A stretch of 64,000 bases of DNA from Paenibacillus tepidiphilus (GTDB taxonomy: Bacteria; Bacillota; Bacilli; Paenibacillales; Paenibacillaceae): positions 62,001 through 126,000 of the forward strand of contig NZ_VWRQ01000004.1 of the NCBI RefSeq assembly GCF_008635795.1, read 5' to 3'. The notes below the pieces were generated by a model, which saw only the letters and a list, made by a program, of their open reading frames with translations, did not search any database and was not told the origin of the DNA. This document shows, piece after piece, positions 40,965-50,165 of this stretch; position 1 is the stretch's first letter; every line of letters begins with the position of its first letter. The translations under genes and the position numbers were made by a program.

Positions 40965-41585
40965 ATGCAGCAGGATTTTCAACAAGGCCGGAACGACGTT
41001 GTGGAGCCGGACGGTGATAACGTCAAGAAGCCTAAGAATGAAGCGATGGAATGGATTAAAGCGATCGTGATTGCGCTGGTATTGGTGATCCTGATCCGGT
41101 GGCTGCTCTTTAAACCGTTTATAGTGGACGGGCCTTCCATGAAGCCTACTTTCCATACCGGAGAGCGGGTTATTGTCAACGAAATTTTGTATGATATCCG
41201 TTCACCGCAGCGCGGCGAGGTCATTGTCTTCCATGTACCGTCCGAAGGCAGAGATTTCATCAAACGGGTGATCGGCGTAGCCGGGGATACGGTGAAAGTA
41301 GAAGGGGATGTCGTTACAGTCAACGGCCAGCCCGTCAACGAGACCTATATCCAGGGCGCCATTGACGCCGCCCATCAGAACAATGCCCTGTACAACAACA
41401 AGGATTTCCCTAATGAAGAATTCCCTGACGGCACGGTACCCGAAGGCCACGTATTCGTGATGGGCGACAACCGTTCGGACAGTACAGACAGCCGGATGAT
41501 CGGCTATGTACCGCTGGATGATATTGTCGGCCGGGCGGATCTGATCTTTTGGCCGGTAAAGGATATTTCCATTGTTAATCACTAA
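40965..41585 (+). CDS. lepB: Type I signal peptidase
   Basis: The membrane-anchored serine/lysine protease removes signal peptides from secreted proteins. The 206-residue product has a cytoplasmic acidic start, one membrane helix (AIVIALVLVILIRWLLF), catalytic Ser 58 in GPSMKPT and Lys 100 in DFIKRVIGVAGD, and the last box VMGDNRSDSTDSR. GAGAGGAAGG lies before the ATG. It is between rplS and rbgA, as in many Bacillota. Confidence 0.95.
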   Translation: MQQDFQQGRNDVVEPDGDNVKKPKNEAMEWIKAIVIALVLVILIRWLLFKPFIVDGPSMKPTFHTGERVIVNEILYDIRSPQRGEVIVFHVPSEGRDFIKRVIGVAGDTVKVEGDVVTVNGQPVNETYIQGAIDAAHQNNALYNNKDFPNEEFPDGTVPEGHVFVMGDNRSDSTDSRMIGYVPLDDIVGRADLIFWPVKDISIVNH

Positions 41586-41616
41586 ATGAAGTAAGCAGTC
41601 GAAGGAGGTGACGGCT

Positions 41617-42480
41617 ATGACCATCCAATGGTTTCCCGGTCATATGACGAAGGCCAGACGGCAGATCGAGGACAAACTGAAGCTGATTGATGTGGCAATC
41701 GAATTGATTGACGCACGTCTGCCGCTTTCCAGCCGCAATCCGATGATCGACGATATTTTGCGGGACAAGCCGAAGCTGATTATACTTAACAAAGCGGATT
41801 TGGCCGATCCGGAAGCGACGCGCAAGTGGCTGGCTCATTTCAAGGAGCAGGGCTTTGTGGCTCATCCGGTCGATGCATCCACCGGCAAAGGCGTGAAGGA
41901 GATTCCTGAGCAGGTGAAGACGCTGCTGAAGGAGAAGCTGGAGCGTCAGATCGCCAAGGGTATGAACCCGCGTCCGATGCGGGCCCTGATTGTCGGCATC
42001 CCCAATGTCGGCAAATCAACGCTGATCAATAAGATGGCCGGCAGAAACATTGCCGCAACCGGAGACCGTCCGGGTGTGACGAAGGGCCAGCAATGGATCA
42101 AGACCGGTGGCAATCTGGAGCTGCTGGATACACCGGGCATTCTCTGGCCGAAGTTCGAGGACCAGGAAGTCGGATATCGGCTGGCAGTGACGGGTGCGAT
42201 CAAGGAAGAGATTCTGAATGTCGAGGACATCGCCTTTTTTGCGGTAAAATATTTACTGCGGGATTACAGCGAACGCTTCAGTGAGCGCTTCGGCATCGAG
42301 AAGCTTCCGGCGGCGGATACGGATAATCCGGACGATATTGTTGCAGTATTGGAGGCGGTCGGCCGCAAACGCGGCTGTCTGATCAGCGGCGGCAGGGTCG
42401 ATCTGGAGAAAGCCTCACGTACGCTGCTGCACGAACTCCGTGCCGGCAAGCTGGGGTCTTATACGCTGGAAATGCCATAA
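41617..42480 (+). CDS. rbgA: Ribosome biogenesis GTPase RbgA (YlqF)
   Basis: RbgA helps late 50S assembly. The 287-residue product is a circularly permuted GTPase: NKADLADPE (G4) comes first, [17 protein letters not shown] (G1) after, and [12 protein letters not shown] (G3) last. The N-terminal [20 protein letters not shown] is the family mark. AAGGAGG lies eight bases before ATG 41617; GTG 41608 overlaps the ribosome site. Confidence 0.96.
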   Translation: MTIQWFPGHMTKARRQIEDKLKLIDVAIELIDARLPLSSRNPMIDDILRDKPKLIILNKADLADPEATRKWLAHFKEQGFVAHPVDASTGKGVKEIPEQVKTLLKEKLERQIAKGMNPRPMRALIVGIPNVGKSTLINKMAGRNIAATGDRPGVTKGQQWIKTGGNLELLDTPGILWPKFEDQEVGYRLAVTGAIKEEILNVEDIAFFAVKYLLRDYSERFSERFGIEKLPAADTDNPDDIVAVLEAVGRKRGCLISGGRVDLEKASRTLLHELRAGKLGSYTLEMP

Positions 42481-42516
42481 CACATAGCAAGCTATAACTA
42501 TACACAAGGTTAAGCA

Positions 42517-42543
42517 AGCCATCCATGAATTGGGTGGCTTTTT
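42517..42543 (+). terminator. Terminator after rbgA
   Basis: AAGCCATCC pairs with GGGTGGCTT (one G-U), followed by TTT and the next leader. Confidence 0.75.
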
Positions 42544-42639
42544 GCGTGAAATTGCAGGACGGCGGGGATGACCGGTATCCTTTCCTATGATAAGCTGGGA
42601 GAAAGAGAGACCGATGAAGTTATGGATGGTGAATAATAG

Positions 42640-43266
42640 GTGAGTACAATAGATATGCTGGTTCATGAAAAAGAAATCTGGGAGCAATCCTACCGCAGAA
42701 TTGCCGGTGTGGATGAAGTAGGCCGGGGCTGTCTGTTCGGCGATGTGGTGGCGGCAGCGGTGATCCTGCCTGAAGGACTCATCATTGAAGGGGTGGACGA
42801 CTCCAAGAAGCTGACGGCCAAGAAGCGGGAGGCGCTGTTTGCGCAGATTATGGAGCAGGCGCTGGCGGTCAGTGTAGGCCAGGTGGATGCCGCCATGATT
42901 GATGAAATCAATATCAAGCAGGCTTCGAGGCTGGCTATGAAGCTGGCGGTGGAGGGGCTCGGAGAGGTTCCGGATTACATGCTGATTGATGCGGAGAAGG
43001 TGGATCTGCCGCAGCCGCAGCGTGCGATTATTAAAGGCGATGCGAACAGCCAGTCCATTGCTGCCGCTTCCATTGTCGCCAAAGTGACACGCGACCGCCT
43101 ATGTGAAGGGGAATGGGAAGAGCTGTACCCGGATTACGGGATCAAAATACATAAAGGCTATGCCACCAAGCTGCACCGGGAACAGCTGTTGTCACTGGGA
43201 CCGACTCCGATGCACCGGCGCAGCTTTATCGGCCGGATTATGGCGGACCAGATGACCTTGTTCTAA
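42640..43266 (+). CDS. rnhB: Ribonuclease HII
   Basis: RNase HII cuts RNA in RNA-DNA hybrids and single ribonucleotides in DNA. The 208-residue product has the acidic sites in IAGVDEVGRGCLFGDVVAAA, IDEINIKQASRLAM, DYMLIDAEKVDLP and IKGDANSQSIAAASIVAKVT. The N-terminal extension found in the B. subtilis enzyme is missing. GTG 42640 is used; ATG 42655 with AGGTGAG upstream is equally possible. Confidence 0.94.
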   Translation: MSTIDMLVHEKEIWEQSYRRIAGVDEVGRGCLFGDVVAAAVILPEGLIIEGVDDSKKLTAKKREALFAQIMEQALAVSVGQVDAAMIDEINIKQASRLAMKLAVEGLGEVPDYMLIDAEKVDLPQPQRAIIKGDANSQSIAAASIVAKVTRDRLCEGEWEELYPDYGIKIHKGYATKLHREQLLSLGPTPMHRRSFIGRIMADQMTLF

Positions 43267-43364
43267 GCTGGACCCGGTCTAGCTCTGGGCATCAGGGCTT
43301 TCATAAAATGACCCGGATAGCCGATATAATAAGTAGTAATTAGCTGTGGAAGGAGGGGAGACAA

Positions 43365-45644
43365 ATGAACATCGGATCGCTAGTACGCGGTTTATTGGGC
43401 GACAGCCGACCCGGCGAGATGAAGACCGCCGAGCTGAAGGAAGGCCAGGTTGTCCGCGGCACGGTGCTCAGTGTCTCGGAGTCGGGCAGAGAAGCGGTGG
43501 TGCAGATTCAAGGCACACCGGTACGGGCAGAGCTGGAGACACCGCTGACGCCGGGACAAGTCTTGGCGCTGCAGGTCGCCCCGCCCGGAGAGAACGGGCT
43601 GCCTGTTCTGAAGCCGGTACCCGCCGAGACGGCGCTCCTGGCGTCGCCCCAGAGCATGGGCGAAGCCCTTGAGTCGCTTGGCTTGAGCCAGTCCAAGGCC
43701 GGGCGGGAAATCATCCAAGCCATACTGTCAGCAGGATTGCCGCTGGACAAGGAGACTGCCGCTAAGCTGGATGCGGTTATGGGCACGAAGCCGCAGGGCG
43801 TTCCCGACGGGGAATGGCTGGAGTCGGCGGCAATCTCGCTGAAGCGCGGCCTTCCGGTGACTTCCGAAAGCATCAAAGGCATTCATCAAGCCGTGTTCGG
43901 TCCAAAGCTGCATGATTTGCTGGCCAATCTGGAGAATGAGCTGCGGCTCTGGGCGGAACAATCGGCGAAGGGGAGCGGTGCAGCAACTCCTTCCGCTTCA
44001 GTGCCAGGGAGCGGCGGAACAGCGGGAATGCAGGCTTCGGCATCGGCTCCGTCGACGCTGGCTGCTTCCGCAGCTGGCGTGCACGGAGCGGATGCCGGAC
44101 CGGACGTCTCCGCTGTCCGGCCTGGATTGACAGGCGCCGCAGCTCCTGCAGCCACAGGTTCTGCGGGAGAAGCGGCTCCCGCCGCACAGGCAGCAGTCGG
44201 GCAAACGGAGGCAGCGGAGGGGTTACCGCAGGCCGGTTCCGGCAAGGCCGGACTGCCTGGCGCGAATCCGGCGACGCTTGCCGGTGGAAGTGCTGCACCT
44301 GGAGAGTTGCAGCAGACTGCTGCCGGAAAGGCAGAGACACTGTCCGGTAACCTGCAGCAGGCTGCATCAGGAAGTGCGGATGAAGCTGCGGCTAATCCGC
44401 AGCCTGCTGCAGGAAGAAGCGAAGCTGTAGCGCCGCAAGGTAAAGGACTCGACGGCAGCCAGCAGGGAGCAGCAGGGCGAGCGGAAGGCTCCGCCGGGAC
44501 GCAGCAAGGAGCGGCAGGGCGAGCGGAAGGCTCCGCCGGGACGCAGCTAGGAGCGACAGGGCGAGCAGAAGGCTCAGCCGGGACACAGCAAGGAGCGGCA
44601 GGGCCTGCAGGAACGCCGCAAGCGGCTGCGGGAGAAGGCGGAACGGCAGGAGCCGGCAAGCCCGCTCCTGCGGCGGGCCAGGGGTTGACCAGCGCAGCGG
44701 CGCCGGGCGGGCAGGCGCCTGCGGACACGCCGGCCGCGCAGCCGGTGCCGGCGGGACCGGCCGCCCTGCAGCAGCGCCTGCAGGGCGTGCTGGCCGAGCT
44801 GCGCGGCACGTTGCCGCAGCTCGCCGAAGCTTCGCCCGCCGCCGGCGCAGCGGGCGAAGCTACTCCCCCTGCGCCCGCTGCGGCGGCGCAGGGCACCGCG
44901 CCCACCCAGGAGGCGGAGCCTTGGGTGGGGCGGGTGCTGAAGCTGCTCGGTGCGGAGCACGAGCAGCAGGCCGTGCGCGGCGGCGGCGAGCCGGCCGCGC
45001 AGCTGCGGTCCGCGGCGGCAGCGGCGGCCGCGGGGACGCGCGAAGCAGCGCTGCCGCAGGCGGCGCTGCAGGGGACGGGCGCCCAGGCGGAGGCGGCAGA
45101 CACGCTGAAAGGCGTGCTGCTGCAGGTGCTGGGCGCCGCGGATGTGCCTCCCGCGGTCAAGGAAGCCGCGGGGCAGCTCGTGCAGCAGCTGACGGGACAG
45201 CAGCTGCTGCTCAATACCGACCGCACGGCGCCGTTCGCGCAGGTCACGATGTTCCTGCCGCTGAGAGGTGCGGACGGGCAGGAGACCGCTTCTGTCCATA
45301 TCCAGTCGCGGCGCGGCCGCAAAGGCGAGCTCGACCCGGCGAACTGCCGGCTCTGGTTCGATCTGGACATGCGGCAGCTGGGCCAGACGCTGGTCGATGT
45401 GCAGGTGGTAGACCGTATCGTCAGCCTGAAGCTGCATAATGATACCCCTTGGGTGCTTGAATTGCTGGAAGCGCGGCGGGATGATATCCAGGGGGCGATT
45501 GAATCTATCGGCTACCAGTTGTCTGGCTTACGGACAGAGCCGCTTCCTGAGCGCAGCGTCACTGCATCCTCCGGTGCAGCTGCACCGGGCAAGCTGGCTG
45601 ACTTTGTGCCGGATGCCTATAAAGGAGTCGATTACCGGATATGA
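43365..45644 (+). CDS. ylqG: YlqG-type flagellar hook-length-control-like protein with low-complexity centre
   Basis: The 759-residue product has an N-terminal domain (MNIGSLVRGLLGDSRPGEMK, GQVVRGTVLSVSE ... LTPGQVLALQV), a very long Ala/Gly/Gln-rich centre (about 200-590) and a C-terminal domain of about 130 residues (TMFLPLRGADGQETASVHIQ, NCRLWFDLDMRQLGQTLVDV) like the C-terminal part of FliK hook-length proteins. A 14-residue unit containing GRAEGSAGT occurs three times near residues 365-405. Codon choice in the centre is very GC-rich. It precedes the FlhB-like gene with a four-base overlap, as ylqG-ylqH in Bacillus. Confidence 0.82.
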   Translation: MNIGSLVRGLLGDSRPGEMKTAELKEGQVVRGTVLSVSESGREAVVQIQGTPVRAELETPLTPGQVLALQVAPPGENGLPVLKPVPAETALLASPQSMGEALESLGLSQSKAGREIIQAILSAGLPLDKETAAKLDAVMGTKPQGVPDGEWLESAAISLKRGLPVTSESIKGIHQAVFGPKLHDLLANLENELRLWAEQSAKGSGAATPSASVPGSGGTAGMQASASAPSTLAASAAGVHGADAGPDVSAVRPGLTGAAAPAATGSAGEAAPAAQAAVGQTEAAEGLPQAGSGKAGLPGANPATLAGGSAAPGELQQTAAGKAETLSGNLQQAASGSADEAAANPQPAAGRSEAVAPQGKGLDGSQQGAAGRAEGSAGTQQGAAGRAEGSAGTQLGATGRAEGSAGTQQGAAGPAGTPQAAAGEGGTAGAGKPAPAAGQGLTSAAAPGGQAPADTPAAQPVPAGPAALQQRLQGVLAELRGTLPQLAEASPAAGAAGEATPPAPAAAAQGTAPTQEAEPWVGRVLKLLGAEHEQQAVRGGGEPAAQLRSAAAAAAAGTREAALPQAALQGTGAQAEAADTLKGVLLQVLGAADVPPAVKEAAGQLVQQLTGQQLLLNTDRTAPFAQVTMFLPLRGADGQETASVHIQSRRGRKGELDPANCRLWFDLDMRQLGQTLVDVQVVDRIVSLKLHNDTPWVLELLEARRDDIQGAIESIGYQLSGLRTEPLPERSVTASSGAAAPGKLADFVPDAYKGVDYRI
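44458..44625 (+). repeat. In-gene 42-base tandem repeat in ylqG
   Basis: About three and a half copies encode the 14-residue unit QQGAAGRAEGSAGT with minor changes (QLGATGRAEG in one copy). The unit is a multiple of three, so length change keeps the frame. Confidence 0.85.
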
Positions 45645-45940
45645 AAGAGACTGATCAGGAAACTGCGCTGCACCGCAAAAAAGCAGTGGCGCTGAAGTAC
45701 ACCCCCGGCCAATCCGAGGCTCCGGTTGTGGTAGCGAAGGGCCAGGGTGCGGTGGCGGAGGCCATTTTACAGAAAGCCAAAGAGAACGGAGTGGCTGTTC
45801 AGGAAGATGCGGCTCTTGTGGAAGTGCTGTCCAAGCTGGACCTCGACCAGCAAATTCCCCCGGAGCTGTATCAGCTTGTGGCTGAGATCTTGAGCTATGT
45901 GTATCAGAGCGACCGCTCTGCAGCGCAAAGGCCAATGTGA
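45641..45940 (+). CDS. ylqH: FlhB C-terminal-domain-like protein YlqH
   Basis: The 99-residue product resembles the cytoplasmic C-terminal domain of FlhB (AVALKYTPGQSEAPVVVAKG, AVAEAILQKAKENGVAVQED, LDQQIPPELYQLVAEILSYV) without the membrane part or the NPTH cleavage site. Such FhlB/YlqH proteins sit next to a FliK-like gene in Bacillota. A role in export switching is possible but unproven. ATG overlaps the ylqG stop (ATGA). Confidence 0.9.
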   Translation: MKETDQETALHRKKAVALKYTPGQSEAPVVVAKGQGAVAEAILQKAKENGVAVQEDAALVEVLSKLDLDQQIPPELYQLVAEILSYVYQSDRSAAQRPM

Positions 45941-46320
45941 TGGAGCCGGGGCGCGAGCGGTACAGCCGTAAGCAAAAAGGAACCGCGGCCGAAGATGCCG
46001 CCGCCCTTTATCTGGCTTCACGGGGCTACGCCATTCTGGAACGGAACTGGCGCTGCCGCAGCGGTGAGCTCGATATTGTTGCCGAGCTTGCAGGGAGACT
46101 TGTAATAGTGGAAGTCCGCAGCCGTGGCAGCAATCCGCTGCCGGGTACCCCTGAAGAATCGGTGGACGCGCGCAAAATCCGCCGTGTCCGTCAAGCCGCA
46201 GCAATTTATTTGCATCAGCAGCGCCACGCGGACCGGCAGGTTACATTTGATGTGGTGACAGTCCTGCTTCATGAGGATTTGAGCATCGCGGCTCTGCATC
46301 ATATCCGTGAAGCCTTTTAG
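45940..46320 (+). CDS. yraN: YraN-family (UPF0102) nuclease-like protein
   Basis: The 126-residue product has the restriction-endonuclease-like core: KGTAAEDAAALYLASRGYAI, SGELDIVAELAGRLVIVEVR (the D...ExR motif here reads LDIV ... VEVRSR) and VDARKIRRVRQAAAIYL. In the usual E-x-K motif the Lys is Arg here. ATG 45940 overlaps the ylqH stop by one base; GTG 45937 is possible. Confidence 0.9.
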   Translation: MEPGRERYSRKQKGTAAEDAAALYLASRGYAILERNWRCRSGELDIVAELAGRLVIVEVRSRGSNPLPGTPEESVDARKIRRVRQAAAIYLHQQRHADRQVTFDVVTVLLHEDLSIAALHHIREAF

Positions 46321-46429
46321 CGGAAATCAAGTCATGATTCGACTATGACACCATCCCTGGGTCATTTCTTGAGGGAAATGGGTATACATAATTGTAACTT
46401 TGAATGCCACCGGGAGGGGGTTGTCCGCT

Positions 46430-46843
46430 ATGAGTAAACCAATATCTCACATACACATCTCCTTTGCCTGCCAGCATTGTGAGCATAGCCTCGATGTAGA
46501 CTTGGGCGGAGAACCGATGTCTGTCGTCCGCTGCAGTCACTGCGGCAAGAGCTTTACCGTCATGCGGCCGAATATCGCCGAAGAGATATTAATTGATTGG
46601 GAAAGCGAAGCGCTGTTCCAGAAAATAAGGGCTGAACAAAACCAGCGCAACAACAGCAGTCTGCTTTCACTGGTAATCCGGGTCATTGAACTGCTGACAT
46701 GGCGGGATAAAGGAAACGGTCAGGTCGAAGCGATCAAGGAGATGCGCAGCTGGCTGATTGAGCATGAAGAAACACCTCCGCTTGCAGAGCTGATTCAGAT
46801 GGACGGTAATGAGCGCAACGGCAAGCGGAACTGGGACAAATGA
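46430..46843 (+). CDS. Zinc-ribbon protein of unknown function
   Basis: The 137-residue product starts with a zinc ribbon (FACQHCEHSLDVDLGGEPMS then VVRCSHCGKSF), followed by a mostly helical acidic segment and a charged end. The ribbon resembles the MJ0042 type. GGGAGGGGG is at good distance before ATG 46430, so the frame upstream to 46400 is not used. No family beyond the ribbon is recognised. Confidence 0.7.
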   Translation: MSKPISHIHISFACQHCEHSLDVDLGGEPMSVVRCSHCGKSFTVMRPNIAEEILIDWESEALFQKIRAEQNQRNNSSLLSLVIRVIELLTWRDKGNGQVEAIKEMRSWLIEHEETPPLAELIQMDGNERNGKRNWDK

Positions 46844-46939
46844 TGCGTTTTTTTGCATAAAAGCACATGAAATACGGTTTGAGTATTGAAATTCGCACTT
46901 GTGCAGAGACACAAGACTCATGGAAAGAAGAGGATCGTG

Positions 46940-47452
46940 ATGTCAAACGTATTCTTTACCTCTGATCACCATTTTGGCCATCGTCATATCATAGATTTTG
47001 AATCCCGCCCGTTTGCGGGTGTGGCGGAAATGGACCGCAGTATGACGACGGTCTGGAATTCGGTCGTGAATGCTGAAGATACCGTGTTTCACCTGGGTGA
47101 TTTCTCGTTCCGCAATCTGGAGGAGACCCGCAGCATCGTAAACGCACTGCATGGCTACAAAATATTGATTCTGGGCAATCATGACCGGGGGCGGGGGCGT
47201 GCCTGGTGGCTGGAGGCGGGCTTTGACGAAGTCAGTGAGTATCCCCTCATTTATAAAGACTTCTTCTTTCTTTCCCATGAGCCGATGTATATGAACAGGC
47301 ATATGCCTTACGTCAATGTGCACGGACATATTCATGGACAGAAATACGAAGGCCTTCAGCATTTCAATGTTTGTGTCGAACACTGGGAATACCGTCCGCT
47401 GGCATTTGGACAAATCAGGGATCAGGTGACCGCTAAAGAAGACGGCTCCTAA
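46940..47452 (+). CDS. Calcineurin-like metallophosphoesterase
   Basis: The 170-residue product has the five metallophosphoesterase blocks: FTSDHHFGHRHII, FHLGDFSF, ILGNHDRGR, LSHEPM and VNVHGHIHG. It is of the short, phage-like phosphoesterase type; the substrate is unknown. AAGAGGA precedes ATG 46940. The comM gene follows after a hairpin. Confidence 0.9.
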   Translation: MSNVFFTSDHHFGHRHIIDFESRPFAGVAEMDRSMTTVWNSVVNAEDTVFHLGDFSFRNLEETRSIVNALHGYKILILGNHDRGRGRAWWLEAGFDEVSEYPLIYKDFFFLSHEPMYMNRHMPYVNVHGHIHGQKYEGLQHFNVCVEHWEYRPLAFGQIRDQVTAKEDGS

Positions 47453-47531
47453 GGGTGACTGCTGAAGACGGCTTGCCGCCGGTCCGGCGAAGAGCGTATA
47501 CTGTGGATAAAAGAATAATCGGAAATAAGGA

Positions 47532-47596
47532 AGCACCTTTTTCTTGAATGAGCGCCCGGATAGCCCGGCGTATTTCTCAGGAAGAGGTGTTTTTTT
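47532..47596 (+). terminator. Terminator-like hairpin ending at the comM start codon
   Basis: A 12-13-base stem (47532-47544 with 47579-47591, some G-U pairs) encloses a GC-rich inner stem and is followed by seven T directly before the comM ATG at 47597. The right arm contains GGAAGAGG, the only ribosome site for comM. It could end the upstream transcript and also hide the ribosome site. Confidence 0.65.
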
Positions 47597-49315
47597 ATGT
47601 ATGGAAAATTGCATAGTGCCTGCTTGTACGGAATAGAAGGGGTCATGATCGGGGTGGAGGTGGATTTAGCCAACGGACTCCCGCAGACGAATATAATCGG
47701 TCTCCCGGATTCCGCTATCCGCGAAGCCGTAGAACGGGTGCGTGCGGCAGTCAAGAACTGCGGCTTCCGTTATCCGCAGCAGCGGGTGACGATAAATCTC
47801 GCCCCCGCTGACCTGCGGAAGGAGGGCTCGGCCTTTGATCTGGCAATAGCCCTCGGGATACTGACGACCAGCGGGCAGCTTATCATGCCTGCAGCCCGGG
47901 ACATGCTGCTGATCGGAGAGCTGGCGCTGGATGGAAGCCTGCGGCCGGTAACCGGGGTCCTTCCGATGGTGGAAGCCGCACGACGTGCCGGATTCCGTAA
48001 GGTGCTGGTGCCGAAAGGCAATGCGCCTGAAGCTGCGCTTATCCGCGAAATGACGGTCTATGCGGCTAACCATTTATATGAGCTTCCTCAGGAGGGTGTA
48101 GCTCGGGAGAAGTTCATACTGCCCGCGAAGCATGATGCAGACAGAAAGACAACTGGCGATGCAGCGAACACCCTGACGTCAAGGACAGGATCAGCCGGTA
48201 CGGACGCGCTGCCTTTTCCGGTAACCGTAAGTACCGGATCGGCCATGCATGACCGGGCACCGGTGGAAGTGCTGAGTCTGGAGCACTTGTTATACAGGCC
48301 GGCAGCAGCCGATGATCCTACTGAAGCTGCCGGGCATTTATTGCTGGAGGATTACAGCGATGTGCTGGGTCAGGACCATGTGAAGCGGGCGTTGACGATT
48401 GCCGCCGCCGGCATGCATAATATCGTCCTGGTCGGTCCGCCAGGGACGGGAAAGACGATGCTCATCAAGCGGCTGCCGGGCATCCTGCCGCCGCTAAGCG
48501 ACAGCGAGGCGCTGGAGGTGACACAAATCTTCAGCGCTGCCGGCAAGCTGAAGGACGCCCGCAGCGGCTTGCTGCGCAGCCGTCCGTTCCGTTCACCGCA
48601 CCACACGGTCTCCGGGGCGGGACTTATTGGCGGGGGCGGCATCCCCAAGCCGGGCGAAGTCAGCTTAGCCCACCGGGGTATTCTGTTCCTCGATGAGCTG
48701 CCGGAGTTCTCCCGGAATGTGCTTGAGGTGCTGCGCCAGCCGCTGGAGGATGGTGTCGTCACTATCAGCCGCGCCCGGGCCACCTTTACCTATCCAGCCA
48801 AATTTTTACTCGCAGGATCAATGAATCCGTGCAGCTGCGGCTTTCTCGGCAGCGGAAGTCCACAGCAACGCTGCACGTGCAGTGCTGCAAGAATTGCTCA
48901 TTATCGTTCGCGGATCTCCGGGCCGTTAATGGATCGGATGGATATGCACGTGGTTGTTCCGCGCAGCAGTAATTGGGACAGCGGGCGACCATCCCGGTCC
49001 ACAGCGGAGATGCGCGCTGAGGTGCTGAAGGCACAGGAGCTGCAGACGCAGCGCTACCGGGCGCTGCCGATCTCGTGGAACAGCGAGCTGACCGGCAGAG
49101 CGCTCCGCAAATATGCGGCGCTCAGCCCGGAAAGCGCCTGTATGCTGCAGGGCGTACTGGACGGTCTTGGACTCAGCATGCGGGCCCATGACCGGATTAT
49201 CAAGCTGGCCCGCACAATCGCAGATTTGGACGGGTCGTCCAATATTTCCTCTGCCCATCTGGCCGAGGCGGTACAGTACCGCAATTTGGACCGCCAGATT
49301 CAGCATGAAGAGTAA
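47597..49315 (+). CDS. comM: ComM/YifB-type Mg-chelatase-like AAA+ ATPase
   Basis: ComM is a hexameric helicase promoting branch migration when transformed DNA recombines. The 572-residue product has an N-terminal Lon-like fold (VEVDLANGLPQTNIIGLPDS), Walker A VGPPGTGKTMLIKRLPG, Walker B GILFLDELPEFSR, and the C-terminal Mg-chelatase-like part with CSCGFLGSGSPQQRC. It is some 65 residues longer than usual; a variable stretch at about 175-245 before the ATPase core explains it. dprA, a transformation partner, is 4 kb downstream. Confidence 0.93.
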   Translation: MYGKLHSACLYGIEGVMIGVEVDLANGLPQTNIIGLPDSAIREAVERVRAAVKNCGFRYPQQRVTINLAPADLRKEGSAFDLAIALGILTTSGQLIMPAARDMLLIGELALDGSLRPVTGVLPMVEAARRAGFRKVLVPKGNAPEAALIREMTVYAANHLYELPQEGVAREKFILPAKHDADRKTTGDAANTLTSRTGSAGTDALPFPVTVSTGSAMHDRAPVEVLSLEHLLYRPAAADDPTEAAGHLLLEDYSDVLGQDHVKRALTIAAAGMHNIVLVGPPGTGKTMLIKRLPGILPPLSDSEALEVTQIFSAAGKLKDARSGLLRSRPFRSPHHTVSGAGLIGGGGIPKPGEVSLAHRGILFLDELPEFSRNVLEVLRQPLEDGVVTISRARATFTYPAKFLLAGSMNPCSCGFLGSGSPQQRCTCSAARIAHYRSRISGPLMDRMDMHVVVPRSSNWDSGRPSRSTAEMRAEVLKAQELQTQRYRALPISWNSELTGRALRKYAALSPESACMLQGVLDGLGLSMRAHDRIIKLARTIADLDGSSNISSAHLAEAVQYRNLDRQIQHEE

Positions 49316-49379
49316 GCAAATGATAAAGCATATCAGAAGATGGCATGAGTCAGAGATGAGTAAGGTGGGAGTATGCACG

Positions 49380-49480
49380 ACGTGAGAAAGTGAAAATGAG
49401 AATGAGAGTGAGTATGGTATGAATACGAGTATGGGAGTGAGTATGGGTATGAATACGAGTATGAGCAAATGTAGAGCCTA
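49380..49480. repeat. Short purine-rich tandem repeat after comM
   Basis: Two copies of a roughly 29-30-base unit with GAGTATGGTATGAATACGAG lie in a stretch of GAGTAT/GAATGA motifs on the strand of comM. No gene is seen between 49316 and 49590. Confidence 0.7.
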
Positions 49481-49539
49481 AAGAGCAAAGTATGATTAGA
49501 GTGATATATAGTAGGAGTAACATGTGATAAGAATATAAG

Positions 49540-49567
49540 AATGCCGCCCTGGTTCCGGGCGGCATTC
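49540..49567. terminator. Bidirectional terminator between comM and ohr
   Basis: AATGCCGCCC/GGGCGGCATT arms with an eight-base loop between convergent genes; T-rich bases follow on both strands. Confidence 0.8.
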
Positions 49568-49590
49568 TTAAGTGATTTCAGTTGTTATGC

Positions 49591-50019
49591 TTACAGCACG
49601 TTGATTTCTACCTGGATGTTGCCGCGGGTAGCTCGGGAGTAAGGGCAGGCACCGTGAGCAGCCTCTGCCAGCTGGACTGCGGTGGCGTGGTCTACGCCCT
49701 TCACAAGAACATCCAGCTTGACGCCGATGCCAAAGCCTCCGTCTTCCACTTTGCCAAAGCTTACGGTTGCTGTTACTTCGCTGCCTTCGATCTTCACTTT
49801 ACCCATCCGGGCAACCATGTTCAGAGCGCTGTCGAAGCAGGCGGAATAGCCGGCTGCGAACAACTGCTCAGGGTTAGTGCCGTCACCGCCGGCACCGCCC
49901 ATTTCGCGTGGGGTGCTGATGGTCAGGTTAAGCTGTGGATTAGCGGATTCTACATAACCGTTGCGGCCGCCCACCGCTTTTACTGTGGTTTCATACATTT
50001 TTTGCTGGATCGTCATCAT
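49591..50019 (-). CDS. ohr: Organic hydroperoxide resistance protein Ohr
   Basis: Ohr reduces organic hydroperoxides with two reactive Cys. The 142-residue product has GGDGTNPEQLFAAGYSACFD (Cys 61) and AHGACPYSRATRGNI with the second Cys near residue 125. GGAG is eight bases before ATG 50019. It diverges from ohrR, the standard regulator pair. Confidence 0.95.
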   Translation of the reverse strand: MMTIQQKMYETTVKAVGGRNGYVESANPQLNLTISTPREMGGAGGDGTNPEQLFAAGYSACFDSALNMVARMGKVKIEGSEVTATVSFGKVEDGGFGIGVKLDVLVKGVDHATAVQLAEAAHGACPYSRATRGNIQVEINVL

Positions 50020-50165
50020 TATAATCGCTCCGTTCTTTTTATAAATACATTGTACACAATTTAATTTACCAAAATAAAAATAATAGTCAATATATTTTTC
50101 GCTATTAACATGATATTAAGCATGAATTGTGATAAAATAATGTCCGAGAGGCAGGTGAAGATAAA

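Noticed and set aside
43886..45370. 494-codon minus-strand frame opposite ylqG
   Set aside because: It mirrors the GC-rich plus-strand gene; its Cys/Pro/Ala-rich product lacks domains, and the plus-strand gene fits the conserved order.
50020..50165. Perfect OhrR operator
   Set aside because: ACAATTTAATTTAC is suggestive but the inverted arm is poor, so no site is annotated.
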